Of a stretch of 64,000 bases of DNA, positions 1 to 9,402 are shown piece after piece (the stretch's first letter is position 1; each line of letters begins with the position of its first letter). This DNA comes from Paucimonas lemoignei (GTDB lineage: Bacteria > Pseudomonadota > Gammaproteobacteria > Burkholderiales > Burkholderiaceae_D). The stretch lies in NCBI RefSeq assembly GCF_004342585.1, contig NZ_SLZQ01000010.1, forward strand, positions 83,941 to 147,940, given 5' to 3'. The notes beneath the pieces are model-generated. The model saw only the letters and a program-made list of their open reading frames with translations, was not told the DNA's origin and searched no databases. The position numbers and the translations under genes are program-made.

Positions 1-103
1 GCGATTGCTCTAGGCAGCGCGATATCTCGGCATCCTTCGTGCCGAGTAAAAACATAACATAGCGCCGGTCTTGGAGTTCATTAGTATCGATCTTCATCCG
101 CAT
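1..103 (-). CDS. N-terminal end of an unidentified gene cut by the window edge
   Basis: An open frame starts with ATG at 103 on the minus strand and stays open to the left edge, giving about 34 codons beginning MRMKIDTNELQDRRYVMFLL. An in-frame TGA lies four codons upstream of the ATG, so the start is bounded. It follows the large unknown gene at 195-3044 on the same strand after a gap of about 90 bases, so the two may be one transcription unit. Too little is visible to name a family. The ribosome-binding site is weak. Confidence 0.4.
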   Translation of the reverse strand, partial: MRMKIDTNELQDRRYVMFLLGTKDAEISRCLEQS

Positions 104-194
104 TTGCTCAAATCAAGCGGCCGATTAAGCCGGCCAATTAAAATTAACGCGGGAATCTGTTCATCATCGCCGCGATTACTTCTTTAATTCCTTA

Positions 195-3044
195 TCACTC
201 ACCTTTCTGGTTGGCGGTGTTGCGCATCCTCCGGAGCCGCAAGGCAAGGCGTCTGCGATCCATCGGGGCTGCCCAAGCGTACCCGGGAGTAGTCGTGTTA
301 TCAGTAAGATCCGTCCATTGCCCAAGCTCCTTCCATATATTCATGCCAGGTGCCCCACCGAAGACCAAGCAGCAATCGTTGTCTATCGAGACACAGCCTC
401 CGCCCCAGTGCATCCACCATCTTAGAAACGAAGGTGGTGCCCCTCGGAGTTGACCGCTGAGCTTGCAGTCTCCATTGGATGCAACTTCCCCTATCGCGAA
501 TCCCAAGGCGGTGGCTCGGAATAACCATGCCCATGCAGGGCTATCCGTTTTCCACCAGCTGCCTCCCGTCGAGATCCAGTGGGTATACCGTTGCGACCCC
601 TTTGTCCTGATTAGGGCGCCCAAGGATTCGGCCCCAGATACAGGGGAGTATTCTTTCCACTCCCAGCCATCCCATTTTTCTGCTGTCGTCGAAACTGAGG
701 CCTTGGGCAAAACTGTATTACCAGCGGGCAGGACTGGCGCTCCATTCGCAAGGGGAGCACCGAAAGTGTCTCTTGTAAGGACTTCTAGGCCAAGGCCGCA
801 GGCAATTTGCTTGAGCCGACTTGGAGTGCTAAGTCGGAGCTCAATTGCGCCGACTCCAGGCTCGTCACCGCCACATGTAAGTCGATATGCTGATTCACCC
901 GGCTGCAATAGGGACCTCAACTTTGCACGCTCTGATTGCGCGAGCATGCCAACAATGCGGGCCACAAGCGGAGGACCCTCGCGGAAAATGGCGATCGTGC
1001 GGGGCGCAGGCGTTACCACGGAATATGGAGAGGCACGGTTAGCGACCGTGGAAAGCCAGCACGATGCCAGAAGGAGTCGAGTGGGCAGCCAATGGGGTAA
1101 ATCAGCCGCGGCCGCGGCCCCGCTCACGTGCAGCCTTAGGTCTTTGAAGGGCAGCGTCGCACGTGATTGGAACCGCAGCGACAAAGTCTCGCATAGCCAA
1201 TGCAAGAACGGGGGGATGTCATCGATGCCCGAAGTTCCATACTCGCCCCACGTGTCCTGCTCCTTTATAGTTACGAATCGAGGATGAAAGCGCCCCGGTT
1301 TCTCTTTGCGGGGCGTGGTGGGCGATAGGGACTGAAGATTGCCCGTGACAGGCGTAAAGGGCGATAGGCGGCCTGACGGGCCATCAACTAGCCAAGCAGT
1401 AGGCTCTGGTAAGTTAGTTGGCAGGACAAATGGTACCGTTTGGACCAACGGTGCGTCGAGCTCAGCATCGCCAAGGCTTTCACTTGCAGTCAGGGAAAAG
1501 CGTACCTTTGCAACCGTGGGACAGGTTGGTAACGTTGATACAGGTATCTGGAATCCCCCATTATCTAGCTCAACGAGCCTTCCCTGCGCGATCGTGTCTT
1601 CCTGAGAGTCGAGTAATTCAAACTTCCCAGATTCCGCACCCTGCATCCGTACGATTGGGTTGCTAGCCGGATTAAGGAGCAGTGCTTGCCCATACCAAGC
1701 ACCTCCAGACAACGCTGGCCTCGGGGGCTGCCAAGCTAGGCCCATTCCCGCTTGTACTCGTTCCGGTAAATCGCGGACCAGTCCCAACAAGGAACCGCGA
1801 CTTATAGATTCGAACAGGAAAACCTCCCACGTTGCAGGTGTTCCCATGATGGTTGTACGCGAGGGCTTTAGCCCATAATGAGTAGCACATCGCTGCATTA
1901 GGCGCGCGAGATCGCTATTGACGATGAAGCAGGCGGCACTATCGTCGCTATAACTAGAATCTGATCTCATGTTTCCATGTTCGTCTGGGAACAGGGAAAG
2001 GCATCCTGCAGCTAGGTCCCTCCATAACTTCAACTGCTTTAAGCGCGCTACTACCTGCGCAAGTGAAAGCAACGCTGCCGGGGTGCACGGTTTTCCATTC
2101 AATGTCCGCACCAGGTATTGATAGTTGCCGGGTACCGGGAAGGGAGTAGGCTCACAGCGGGTAGAAAGCGTCCTATGTCCAGCCTCGTCTACAAGGAGGG
2201 TAAGCCTCGCGTGGACGGGATCAGAAAAATCCGCGTCCAAGGTAAAGCGCCCAATTTCTCTGGCCTCTTGCCTTCTTCGGTCCCAAGTAATGTCGCGCAC
2301 CGCTCCCCAGAACGGAGTTTGATATGCCTCCAAAGTGCGCCCGTTTGCAATGAGTGCCCTGAACTGCCCTAACTCCTCGATAAATCCAGCGGTGAACCGG
2401 GTGAATCGGGAGTAAACTGCGCGAGAGACGACTTCGAACCCCGAGTTCTCGTCTACACCCAAGTCGGCTAACACGCTAGATAGGGTGATCTCGTCCTTAT
2501 AAGTTGGGAAGGCGAGTCGCTTAGAATATCCGATTAGCTTTTCGTGATCTGGCACGGCGGGGAGGTGAAGCACGCGGCAGTCTTTTTTCCCCCGGTGTCG
2601 CTGTACACTCCAGTCCCTTACATGGGCCCACAATGTCGGAAGATCATTGCAATCTAGGTATGGGATGTCAAGTGGCTGAACAAGCTCTGCAAACCGCCGG
2701 CGGAAGTTCCCCTCGTCATAGGTTGCTTCGTCGGCACTCGCAGCAAGTAGCGTAAGGTACAGTGGGGCGAAGACCGAGGGGATTTTCTCTTTCGCGCTCG
2801 CTGCCTTGACCTCGCCCGTCCAGCGGAATCGCTTTCTCATTTCCCCGGACGTCCTACCGAGCGCCGAGATGAATGCTTGGCGGGCCTCTTCAGGTCGGCA
2901 CTCGGCATCGCCGGTGCATTTTTGTAAGAGCCGGTTCGAGGCGTTTATACGGCTAATGGGCGAGCTAATGCGCTCCAGATCCAAGAATACTTCATTTACA
3001 AGTACCTGATTCCAATCATTAGCCGACCATGCACGCCAATTCAT
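195..3044 (-). CDS. Large protein of unknown function in a defence-type region
   Basis: A 949-residue protein whose family I do not recognise. I see no Walker motifs, metal-binding cysteine clusters, signal peptide or clear membrane segments. It is rich in tryptophan and aromatic residues towards the C terminus, with clusters such as SFLRWWMHWGGG. ATG at 3044 is preferred over the GTG immediately before it; no strong Shine-Dalgarno is visible. It lies next to a restriction endonuclease and methyltransferase locus and is followed by another gene on the same strand that leaves the window. A long co-directional unknown gene in this setting suggests a large subunit of a multi-gene defence system. 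That is inference from position only. Confidence 0.6.
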   Translation of the reverse strand: MNWRAWSANDWNQVLVNEVFLDLERISSPISRINASNRLLQKCTGDAECRPEEARQAFISALGRTSGEMRKRFRWTGEVKAASAKEKIPSVFAPLYLTLLAASADEATYDEGNFRRRFAELVQPLDIPYLDCNDLPTLWAHVRDWSVQRHRGKKDCRVLHLPAVPDHEKLIGYSKRLAFPTYKDEITLSSVLADLGVDENSGFEVVSRAVYSRFTRFTAGFIEELGQFRALIANGRTLEAYQTPFWGAVRDITWDRRRQEAREIGRFTLDADFSDPVHARLTLLVDEAGHRTLSTRCEPTPFPVPGNYQYLVRTLNGKPCTPAALLSLAQVVARLKQLKLWRDLAAGCLSLFPDEHGNMRSDSSYSDDSAACFIVNSDLARLMQRCATHYGLKPSRTTIMGTPATWEVFLFESISRGSLLGLVRDLPERVQAGMGLAWQPPRPALSGGAWYGQALLLNPASNPIVRMQGAESGKFELLDSQEDTIAQGRLVELDNGGFQIPVSTLPTCPTVAKVRFSLTASESLGDAELDAPLVQTVPFVLPTNLPEPTAWLVDGPSGRLSPFTPVTGNLQSLSPTTPRKEKPGRFHPRFVTIKEQDTWGEYGTSGIDDIPPFLHWLCETLSLRFQSRATLPFKDLRLHVSGAAAAADLPHWLPTRLLLASCWLSTVANRASPYSVVTPAPRTIAIFREGPPLVARIVGMLAQSERAKLRSLLQPGESAYRLTCGGDEPGVGAIELRLSTPSRLKQIACGLGLEVLTRDTFGAPLANGAPVLPAGNTVLPKASVSTTAEKWDGWEWKEYSPVSGAESLGALIRTKGSQRYTHWISTGGSWWKTDSPAWAWLFRATALGFAIGEVASNGDCKLSGQLRGAPPSFLRWWMHWGGGCVSIDNDCCLVFGGAPGMNIWKELGQWTDLTDNTTTPGYAWAAPMDRRRLALRLRRMRNTANQKGE

Positions 3045-3495
3045 CACAGTCAGCCAACCTGATTCGATAACCTGGTAGGTATATAGCTGCTCAACAAAAT
3101 GCTATGCAAGACAGGTGACGCAGCTTTATCCTGCTTAGGAAACGGGTGTAAAAGGCGCTCCCGCTTCAAACTTGAATACTTCAAATAGCAGCGTGGCTGC
3201 ATGGAATCCACTCCCCTGTTGCAAACAAGCTCGGTCCATTAACTCGCAATATAGTTATTGTAGAAATCTTAGGCGAGTAAAAGGAGGTCTTGATTGTAGT
3301 CGAAACATCACCTTTTCATTATACTTTTTAGCACATTTTACATATTTACTGTCTGTGCCGGCGGTTTAATATCACCTGACGCTTATCCTGTTAGAGGTTC
3401 TCAGGTATTTTGTTTTGAAATAGACCGTTGCTGGGGCTGGGACACCATGGACGCCACACCAGCCAGTGGCGGCCCGTGCTCACAAGGACCTGAAA

Positions 3496-4431
3496 ATGCT
3501 ATTACATCCCTTCGTAATCGGTGAAAAATACCGTCGTCCGCAGCTGCTTGAGTTCTTAGGTAGTAAGCAGCAGATGTCTGGCGTCCTTTGGGGGAATATT
3601 CAGCCCGGTTACTTGATTTGTACCTCTGGCGGTCGTCATGGCAAGCAGGCAGGATACAAGGACGAAGCGTTGGCCGACGGGAGCTGGTGGTACTTTGGGC
3701 AGGGTAAGCAAGGTGATCAGCTGCTAAAGAATGCCGCCAATGCACGACTGGCTAGCGAGAATCTGGTAATACTTCTGTTCACTACGCGCGAACCAACGGC
3801 CAAGGAAGTCGCCCAGCAAGGCGGATATGGAAAACTGATGCGGTTCGAAGGCTGTTTTTGCGTGACCGGCTATGAGCATTTTGTACCAATAGAGGGACCA
3901 AGGAAAGGGGACCGACTAATCCGATTCAGGCTGGTCCAAGTCGACACTGAGCAAGCAACCCTTAGCTGGGCCGATGAGACGCAGGAGGAAGGGAATTTGT
4001 ACTCTCTCCGCGAAATGCTTAACAAGCATATCAAAGAGCTTCCTGAGAAGTCTGTCGGTACGAGGGAATTCTGGAGGCGTAGCAGAGAGATCCGGCGTTA
4101 TGCCTTGCGGAGGGCGAATGGAATATGCGAGGCTTGCGGAGAACCAGCGCCCTTTAAGGACCAAGCTGGCTTACCTTTCTTGGAAGTGCACCATCTCCAT
4201 CGGCTTGCCGACTCAGGGCCAGATAAGCCTGGCAACGTGGCTGCCATTTGCCCAAATTGTCATCGCCGCGCGCATCTTTCCTTCGATCGAGCAAGCTTTA
4301 ACAAGACTTTGGAAGAAAAAGTTTGGGCGGCGGAGAGCAAGATATTGGCAGATTCTTCGCGGGGAGGAACAAGTAATCAAGTCAATGATTACGACTTGGC
4401 GCGAGACTTGTCAGCGCCAAGCTCGGTGTGA
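3496..4431 (+). CDS. SRA-like domain plus HNH endonuclease
   Basis: A 311-residue probable restriction endonuclease. The N-terminal half contains GYLICTSGGRHGKQAGYKD and WWYFGQGKQGDQ, which resemble the SRA-like domain of ScoMcrA-type enzymes that read modified DNA. The C-terminal 95 or so residues form an HNH nuclease: a CEACG cysteine pair, the VHHLHRL histidines, the GN asparagine and a CPNCHRR cysteine pair. ATG at 3496 is chosen over an upstream GTG at 3466 because AAGGA sits seven bases before it. The gene is followed on the same strand by a cytosine-5 methyltransferase gene, so it could be the nuclease of a type II-like pair or a modification-dependent (type IV) enzyme. The sequence does not decide between these. 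Confidence 0.8.
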   Translation: MLLHPFVIGEKYRRPQLLEFLGSKQQMSGVLWGNIQPGYLICTSGGRHGKQAGYKDEALADGSWWYFGQGKQGDQLLKNAANARLASENLVILLFTTREPTAKEVAQQGGYGKLMRFEGCFCVTGYEHFVPIEGPRKGDRLIRFRLVQVDTEQATLSWADETQEEGNLYSLREMLNKHIKELPEKSVGTREFWRRSREIRRYALRRANGICEACGEPAPFKDQAGLPFLEVHHLHRLADSGPDKPGNVAAICPNCHRRAHLSFDRASFNKTLEEKVWAAESKILADSSRGGTSNQVNDYDLARDLSAPSSV

Positions 4432-4736
4432 GTAACGAGGGATACACGTTGCGATTTCTGCGTCAATTTGCTTACCCAAACTATGCCTGTAGCTTGGTCG
4501 ACAATAATAGTTATTACATTTGGCTCCACGAGGTAAGGCCGCAACAGTTGGATTCAAAAGAGTTAGCACTGGGTGCCTTAGATTTTCCTGGCACGGCTTT
4601 TAAGAATTGACGTAGTGGGTAGCGTATGTTTTTTTGCGCCACAATTCGCGGTAAATGAAGCGCAGGGGCAGCAAATAATGTACCATTTTGCCCAGTTGAA
4701 ATTTGCTAGTGCGGTGGTCGGGCCCTTGGAGAAACA

Positions 4737-6416
4737 ATGAATCACATCGAGCTTTTCGCCGGATGCGGAGGCTTATCCCTTGGACTCAAGTCCATCAATT
4801 CGAGGCTTTTACTCGCTAATGAGCTCTCACCGATGGCGAGCGAGACCTTTGCATACAATTTCTTTCCCGGGGAAGATCTTAGTGCAATGGCGCAGAATCC
4901 GAGCTCTTCGGGAAAACATCTAAAAACAAAATGGCTTAGTAGTAGGTACAAGCTAACGGAGTTGGCCGCACGTCTGCGTGAGAACCCCCATCAATATCCC
5001 CCGCTGGGTGAAGGCGAATGCGACCTTCTGAGTGATGGGGAGGGACTGGAGGGATCTTTAGTCGTCGGTAACATTATCGAACTGAACAAGTGGCTAAAGG
5101 CTGAACCGAACAAGCTGGCCCTCGAGCGATTGCAGCAGGGGTTTGGAGACGGGCATGTCGACCTTGTGTCAGGTGGCCCTCCGTGCCAGAGCTTTAGCAT
5201 GACCGGCATGCGAGAGTATGCGAATTCGCGCAATGTCTTGCCCTGGGAATTTGCCAAGTTCGTCGAGCTGGTCCAGCCCAAAATAGCGTTACTCGAGAAC
5301 GTGACTGGTATCTTGCGGCCGTTCCAAGTTGACGGCAAAAGAGTCTATGCATGGTTCGAAGTTGCACAGGCTTTTGCCGAGATCCGAAAGGATACGAGCA
5401 AGACTATGGTTGAAGATGATGGTGGCTACGTGCCTTTGTGCTTGCATGTCAACGCAAAGTACGCAGGAGTCGCACAAAATCGGCCCAGGTTCATCATGCT
5501 AGCCTTCCGAAGGGACGTCTTCAGGGTGCTCAAAGCAAGGTTGACTGATCCGAATCAGGACCTTTTTGCGTCGTCCGAAGATTTTTTCAACAAGGTTAGA
5601 GCAGGTAAGACTGTCGAGGTGAAGGATCTGAAAGTTCACGATGCGGATAAAGAACCACGCATCTTTGATGGCACTTTCCTCCAGTCTCTCGTAAATCAAA
5701 ATCCGATCCCAGTAAAGGATGCTATCGATGACCTTCGAGGACCGGGCCTTGCGAAATCATCGTATGTCAAGGAAATCAATGATCTACTGGGAGCTTGTCT
5801 GGAGACGAGATCAAGGAAAAACCATGTTCATCGTGTTCACGGGCTTGAGGTCCAACGTCGCTTTCGCATTTACCAAGTACTCAACGAGGTGTCGCTCGAG
5901 ACGTCCTTGGAAGTCCTAAGGTTGTTGAACCGGAGGGAGAAAACACTCAGTGCAAGGGCATGGAAAGAGTTGCAGCCGCAAGCCTTTTACGTTCGCGAGG
6001 GTAAGCCTTTTCGCCAATTCTGGAAAAAAGATGAATTGGTGGAGTTCCTACTTGACCACCAGACTGGAAAACACTCCCAAAAGGCCCTTCGAGCAGACCA
6101 ACCGGCGCCTACCGCGTTGTCGATACCGGACGACGCGTGCCACTACGATGAAGCAAGTTTACGCACCTTGACTGTAAGAGAGATGGCGCGTATCCAGTCT
6201 TTTCCGGATAACTTTACGTTTCGCTCTAAGCCAACAACTGGCGGAGACCAGCGTAAGTTCGAGGTTCCCCAATATACGCAGGTAGGTAATGCCGTTCCCC
6301 CTTTGCTTGGGCATGCACTTGGCCAGGTAGTGAGGTATTTATTAGGCCTGCATGGAGGAACATTAGAGACAGAGGAATCCGCAGCCATCCGACTCGAGCT
6401 AGAAGAAATGGTTTAG
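4737..6416 (+). CDS. DNA (cytosine-5-)-methyltransferase
   Basis: A 559-residue C5 cytosine methyltransferase that transfers a methyl group from S-adenosylmethionine to cytosine in DNA. The conserved blocks are in order: motif I FAGCGG (residues 7-12), motif IV PPCQS with catalytic Cys150, motif VI ENV (187-189), motif VIII QNRPR (247-251) and motif X QVGNAVPPLLG near the C terminus. The target-recognition region between VIII and X is long, which accounts for the large size. GGAG lies just ahead of the ATG. An SRA-HNH nuclease gene lies upstream and a convergent MIG-like glycosylase gene downstream, making a restriction, modification and repair neighbourhood. The target sequence cannot be read from the protein. 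Confidence 0.93.
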   Translation: MNHIELFAGCGGLSLGLKSINSRLLLANELSPMASETFAYNFFPGEDLSAMAQNPSSSGKHLKTKWLSSRYKLTELAARLRENPHQYPPLGEGECDLLSDGEGLEGSLVVGNIIELNKWLKAEPNKLALERLQQGFGDGHVDLVSGGPPCQSFSMTGMREYANSRNVLPWEFAKFVELVQPKIALLENVTGILRPFQVDGKRVYAWFEVAQAFAEIRKDTSKTMVEDDGGYVPLCLHVNAKYAGVAQNRPRFIMLAFRRDVFRVLKARLTDPNQDLFASSEDFFNKVRAGKTVEVKDLKVHDADKEPRIFDGTFLQSLVNQNPIPVKDAIDDLRGPGLAKSSYVKEINDLLGACLETRSRKNHVHRVHGLEVQRRFRIYQVLNEVSLETSLEVLRLLNRREKTLSARAWKELQPQAFYVREGKPFRQFWKKDELVEFLLDHQTGKHSQKALRADQPAPTALSIPDDACHYDEASLRTLTVREMARIQSFPDNFTFRSKPTTGGDQRKFEVPQYTQVGNAVPPLLGHALGQVVRYLLGLHGGTLETEESAAIRLELEEMV

Positions 6417-6478
6417 GCGCGGACTTCGCTCTCTTGGCATCAGGTTGTGCCTAAGCCTAACTATCGAGTAAGAGCTCG

Positions 6479-7186
6479 CTAGCAATCTGGGTTCGGTGAT
6501 TGTGCATAGTGCTCACATTCCGCTTTCAAAACGCATGAAACGCAGCCTCCTGCATTGGTCCTGCATTGGAGAGCGGCAAAGTCAAGCATCGCCCAGTTAA
6601 GTAAAATGGGGTCGCCGGTCCCCAGCACTGCGTGGGCAATTGTATGCAACGGTCTGTCATAGCGGATGTCGGCTTTTTCCGGAGTGATCGCGAAATACCG
6701 CCGTAGCAACCGTGCCATGCTCGCATCCAGAAGAGGGGCTCTTTCCTTGTGCTCGAAGAGCAATACGGCGCTAGCAACATATTGGCCCACTGCCGGGATC
6801 GATTCTAGTTCCTCGCGTGTCAATGGCCATGCTCCTCCGCGGTGAGAAATCTCCTTTGCGAGCGCTAGCAAGGAAACGGCTCGCCTCCTCCACAAGCCTA
6901 AGGGCTTGAGCAAGGCGCCGATCTCGTCCTCGTTGCTCTGGGCAATTGCATCCCAGCTAGGGAAGGTTGCCAAAAATGTGGGAAGAAAACTTGAGACCAC
7001 CCCCGCCTGAGTACGCTGAAGCAGAACTTCGGACACAATCTTGATGTAATTAGACACATCGTCCGTGCGCCAGTAAAACTTCCTCTGGTTAAAAGAAAAC
7101 CACGCCATTAAACCAGTTCGAAATCGTGATACGTCTATATCTTTAGGAGCAGCATAGAAAACGGGTACGTTTTCACTATTCCGCAT
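6479..7186 (-). CDS. HhH-GPD DNA glycosylase of MIG/MutY type, predicted G:T mismatch repair
   Basis: A 235-residue endonuclease III superfamily protein. It has a helix-hairpin-helix (ESIPAVGQYVASAV, residues 128-141), a catalytic aspartate at Asp154 (LLDASMARLL), a Glu53 in SEVLLQRTQ as in MutY, and a C-terminal [4Fe-4S] loop with spacing C-x6-C-x2-C-x5-C (Cys208 to Cys224). MutY's C-terminal Nudix-like domain is absent. Tyr136 occupies the site that is Lys in endonuclease III and Ser in MutY; tyrosine there is characteristic of the thymine glycosylase MIG. A role in removing T from G:T pairs formed by deamination of 5-methylcytosine fits the adjacent convergent cytosine-5 methyltransferase gene. 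Family membership is secure; substrate is inference. Confidence 0.85.
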   Translation of the reverse strand: MRNSENVPVFYAAPKDIDVSRFRTGLMAWFSFNQRKFYWRTDDVSNYIKIVSEVLLQRTQAGVVSSFLPTFLATFPSWDAIAQSNEDEIGALLKPLGLWRRRAVSLLALAKEISHRGGAWPLTREELESIPAVGQYVASAVLLFEHKERAPLLDASMARLLRRYFAITPEKADIRYDRPLHTIAHAVLGTGDPILLNWAMLDFAALQCRTNAGGCVSCVLKAECEHYAQSPNPDC

Positions 7187-7478
7187 AATCTTGTATTCCT
7201 TCGCACAAGCATAAGAAATTGCAATGCTTCAAACCTTGTACCTATTCGGAAATTAGACAGCATGCTTTTCCGCAGTTTCCCTAGCCTCATTGTTTCTTCG
7301 CTTTTTAGCGATCTTAGGCATTTTGCCTTTGGAGAGTTAGTAGTGCATGGAAATCGGAAAATAGAATAAAGTTATAGAGCTTTCGATATTAAATCGAACT
7401 AAATCCTGCTTGTTTTCAGTGGCCCTTCGTCCACAGTTCCATTTGTATTTATTCATGGAAGCTGGAGCAATAGCGCTA

Positions 7479-9107
7479 TCACTGAACTAGCGCCGCCAAG
7501 CATCGTTCCGTTTGCGGCGAAAGCACCACGTCAACGGCCATAATTGCACGAGTAAGGCCAACAAAAAGCTTGCGGCGTTCCAGCGGGGTTAGCTCTGAGA
7601 AATCCAGTTCGCTTACGATAACGGCGGGCGCGCTCTGGCCCTTATAGCGATAAACGGATTCAACTAATAACTGACCAGTGGTCCAGACAGGATTGCCGTT
7701 ACGATCGTATTTTCCCGTGAACCGTCTTGTGGAAAAGTTCCCGATCCATTCCGCGGATAGCAGTCTAGACTTTGTGCGGCCACGGCCAGTCAATACGACG
7801 ATATCGTCAAGTGCGAAGCCCTGCCTAAGTAGCCCTTCAACCGCATCTGCCGTCTGGGTAATCAGCTCTTCATCGGTTGTAAAGACGTGGAAGCTGGGCA
7901 AAGCGCCGTGATAAGGGCTTTTGCTCTGAATCGATGACGAGGCCAGACCAAAGGCATTAATCATCTGGCAGATGGCTCGTGGTGTACGAAAATTGTCCCG
8001 GCAGTTGATACTAATGGCATCCGTCAATTCAAAAGCCGGACGGTCATAGAGTCGCTGATCGTCGTCCTCCATCAAGTAGAGTTGGCCGTCCGGCTTTAGC
8101 TGGGTAACTAGGCTTTCTAGCCAGCTTGGCTCAAAATCCTGGCCCTCATCGATAATAAGGACATCGAATTGAGGCGAGAAGCTTTCACTGTCCGTTAAAT
8201 ATTGTTCCGATACTTTTTCGAAGACCGTGGGATCGGAGAAGTCTGGCTCTCCATGCTTCCTCCGAAAATGCTCGACGCATAGCTCGTGAAAATTGGCGAG
8301 ATGCGCGCGAGCGGGCGCAAACTTGCGTAGGTGATCCGCCAATGGACGGTTGAAACAAATATAGGCAGGAACTTTGCCGTCAGCGATTGCCGATTCCATC
8401 AAGGTCAAGGCAAGCTGGGTTTTGCCCGAACCCGCGGTCGCCTGAATGCGATAAATTCCAGCCGGCGACGAAATTCTTGGCACCCACGAAGCGAGGCCAT
8501 CGGCAAGTTGGCGGACCGTGCGCTCCAACTGGTCGCGCATCGTACCAATGTCTGCAGTTACCTTAAACTCGTTGCGAAGAAACTGCCGTAGCCTTGGCAT
8601 GTCGCTACAGCCTCTTCCTGCAGAAAGAAACTCTCGCACCATAGTGCCTAAGTGGGGATAGCGCTCCGCGTCAACGATCCGATCGCGCGGTATCGATACC
8701 AAGTGAGCATCGCCTAATCGGTAATCCGGAATGACTAGGCAATTCGATACGAATGCATCAAGGCTTGCTTCCTGAAGCCGGTTCAACATGGCAGCAAGTT
8801 GGACACGGCACTGCCGGCTTACATCATGCTCTCTGGTGCTGTACAACTTAAAGATGCTGCCTTCGCGCAGAATGACATCGCCAGCCTTAATTTCCATCAG
8901 CAGGATATTCCCCGTCGGCCCAAGAACCACAGCATCAAGCTCCCCGTACCTGTCCTTGTCACCCTGTAGACTGTGAATTGGAACACTATGGAAAACCTCA
9001 AAGCCATCGGGCAGGGAATCATGGAGCCGGGAGATTACCTCTAATTCACGGTAGAGCCCCATATCTTGCCTGACGGAGGGTAGCTCGCTGGGGAAAAGAA
9101 TCGCCAT
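7479..9107 (-). CDS. NERD-domain superfamily 1 helicase
   Basis: A 542-residue protein joining an N-terminal NERD nuclease-related domain to a UvrD-like helicase/ATPase core. NERD features appear within the first 100 residues: GELDAVV followed by LLMEIKAGD. The helicase part has Walker A (QATAGSGKTQLAL), Walker B (DVLIIDEGQDF) and a C-terminal motif VI-like VGLTRA. Such proteins occur in defence islands and are presumed to process nucleic acid; the substrate of this one is unknown. It is divergent from the unknown gene at 9403, separated by 295 bases that hold a perfect 12-bp inverted repeat. Confidence 0.85.
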   Translation of the reverse strand: MAILFPSELPSVRQDMGLYRELEVISRLHDSLPDGFEVFHSVPIHSLQGDKDRYGELDAVVLGPTGNILLMEIKAGDVILREGSIFKLYSTREHDVSRQCRVQLAAMLNRLQEASLDAFVSNCLVIPDYRLGDAHLVSIPRDRIVDAERYPHLGTMVREFLSAGRGCSDMPRLRQFLRNEFKVTADIGTMRDQLERTVRQLADGLASWVPRISSPAGIYRIQATAGSGKTQLALTLMESAIADGKVPAYICFNRPLADHLRKFAPARAHLANFHELCVEHFRRKHGEPDFSDPTVFEKVSEQYLTDSESFSPQFDVLIIDEGQDFEPSWLESLVTQLKPDGQLYLMEDDDQRLYDRPAFELTDAISINCRDNFRTPRAICQMINAFGLASSSIQSKSPYHGALPSFHVFTTDEELITQTADAVEGLLRQGFALDDIVVLTGRGRTKSRLLSAEWIGNFSTRRFTGKYDRNGNPVWTTGQLLVESVYRYKGQSAPAVIVSELDFSELTPLERRKLFVGLTRAIMAVDVVLSPQTERCLAALVQ

Positions 9108-9228
9108 ATTTTGTTAGTTTTTATGTGCCGAGGGAATGCCAGTAATTATGTAACTCGATTCAATATTCTGGAACGATTGTATATTCCATGCAATTGTCCG
9201 CCTCTAATTTACTAAACAGGCATTATTA

Positions 9229-9257
9229 TGTCTGGCTCATCGTATGAGCCAGACATT
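9229..9257. repeat. Perfect 12-bp inverted repeat between divergent genes
   Basis: The arms ATGTCTGGCTCA (9229-9240) and TGAGCCAGACAT (9246-9257) flank a 5-base loop. Both neighbouring genes start, not end, at this intergenic region, and no T-run follows either arm, so it is not a terminator for them. An operator, or a site recognised by a mobile or defence protein, is possible. Confidence 0.7.
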
Positions 9258-9402
9258 GTTTATGATTCTCATATTGGGCTAATGCCCCTAGTCAGTACTA
9301 CAAGTTACGTGGTTTGTTAGGGAGTTGGCGATCAGGTTAAACCGATAGGCGTTTAGTTCGTAATAAAATTTTTATTTAAACGGAAGTTAGGCTTAGCTTT
9401 TT

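Noticed and set aside
463..1287. A 274-codon plus-strand frame opposite the large unknown gene
   Set aside because: It lies wholly inside a 949-residue minus-strand frame, has low-complexity composition and no recognisable motif or ribosome-binding site.
4428..4610. A 60-codon frame starting with GTG at the end of the HNH gene
   Set aside because: No ribosome-binding site, non-standard start, no recognisable family; the overlap with the HNH stop looks accidental.
6479..7186. Annotation as MutY (adenine glycosylase)
   Set aside because: The C-terminal Nudix-like domain is missing and Tyr replaces the MutY serine in the active-site loop.
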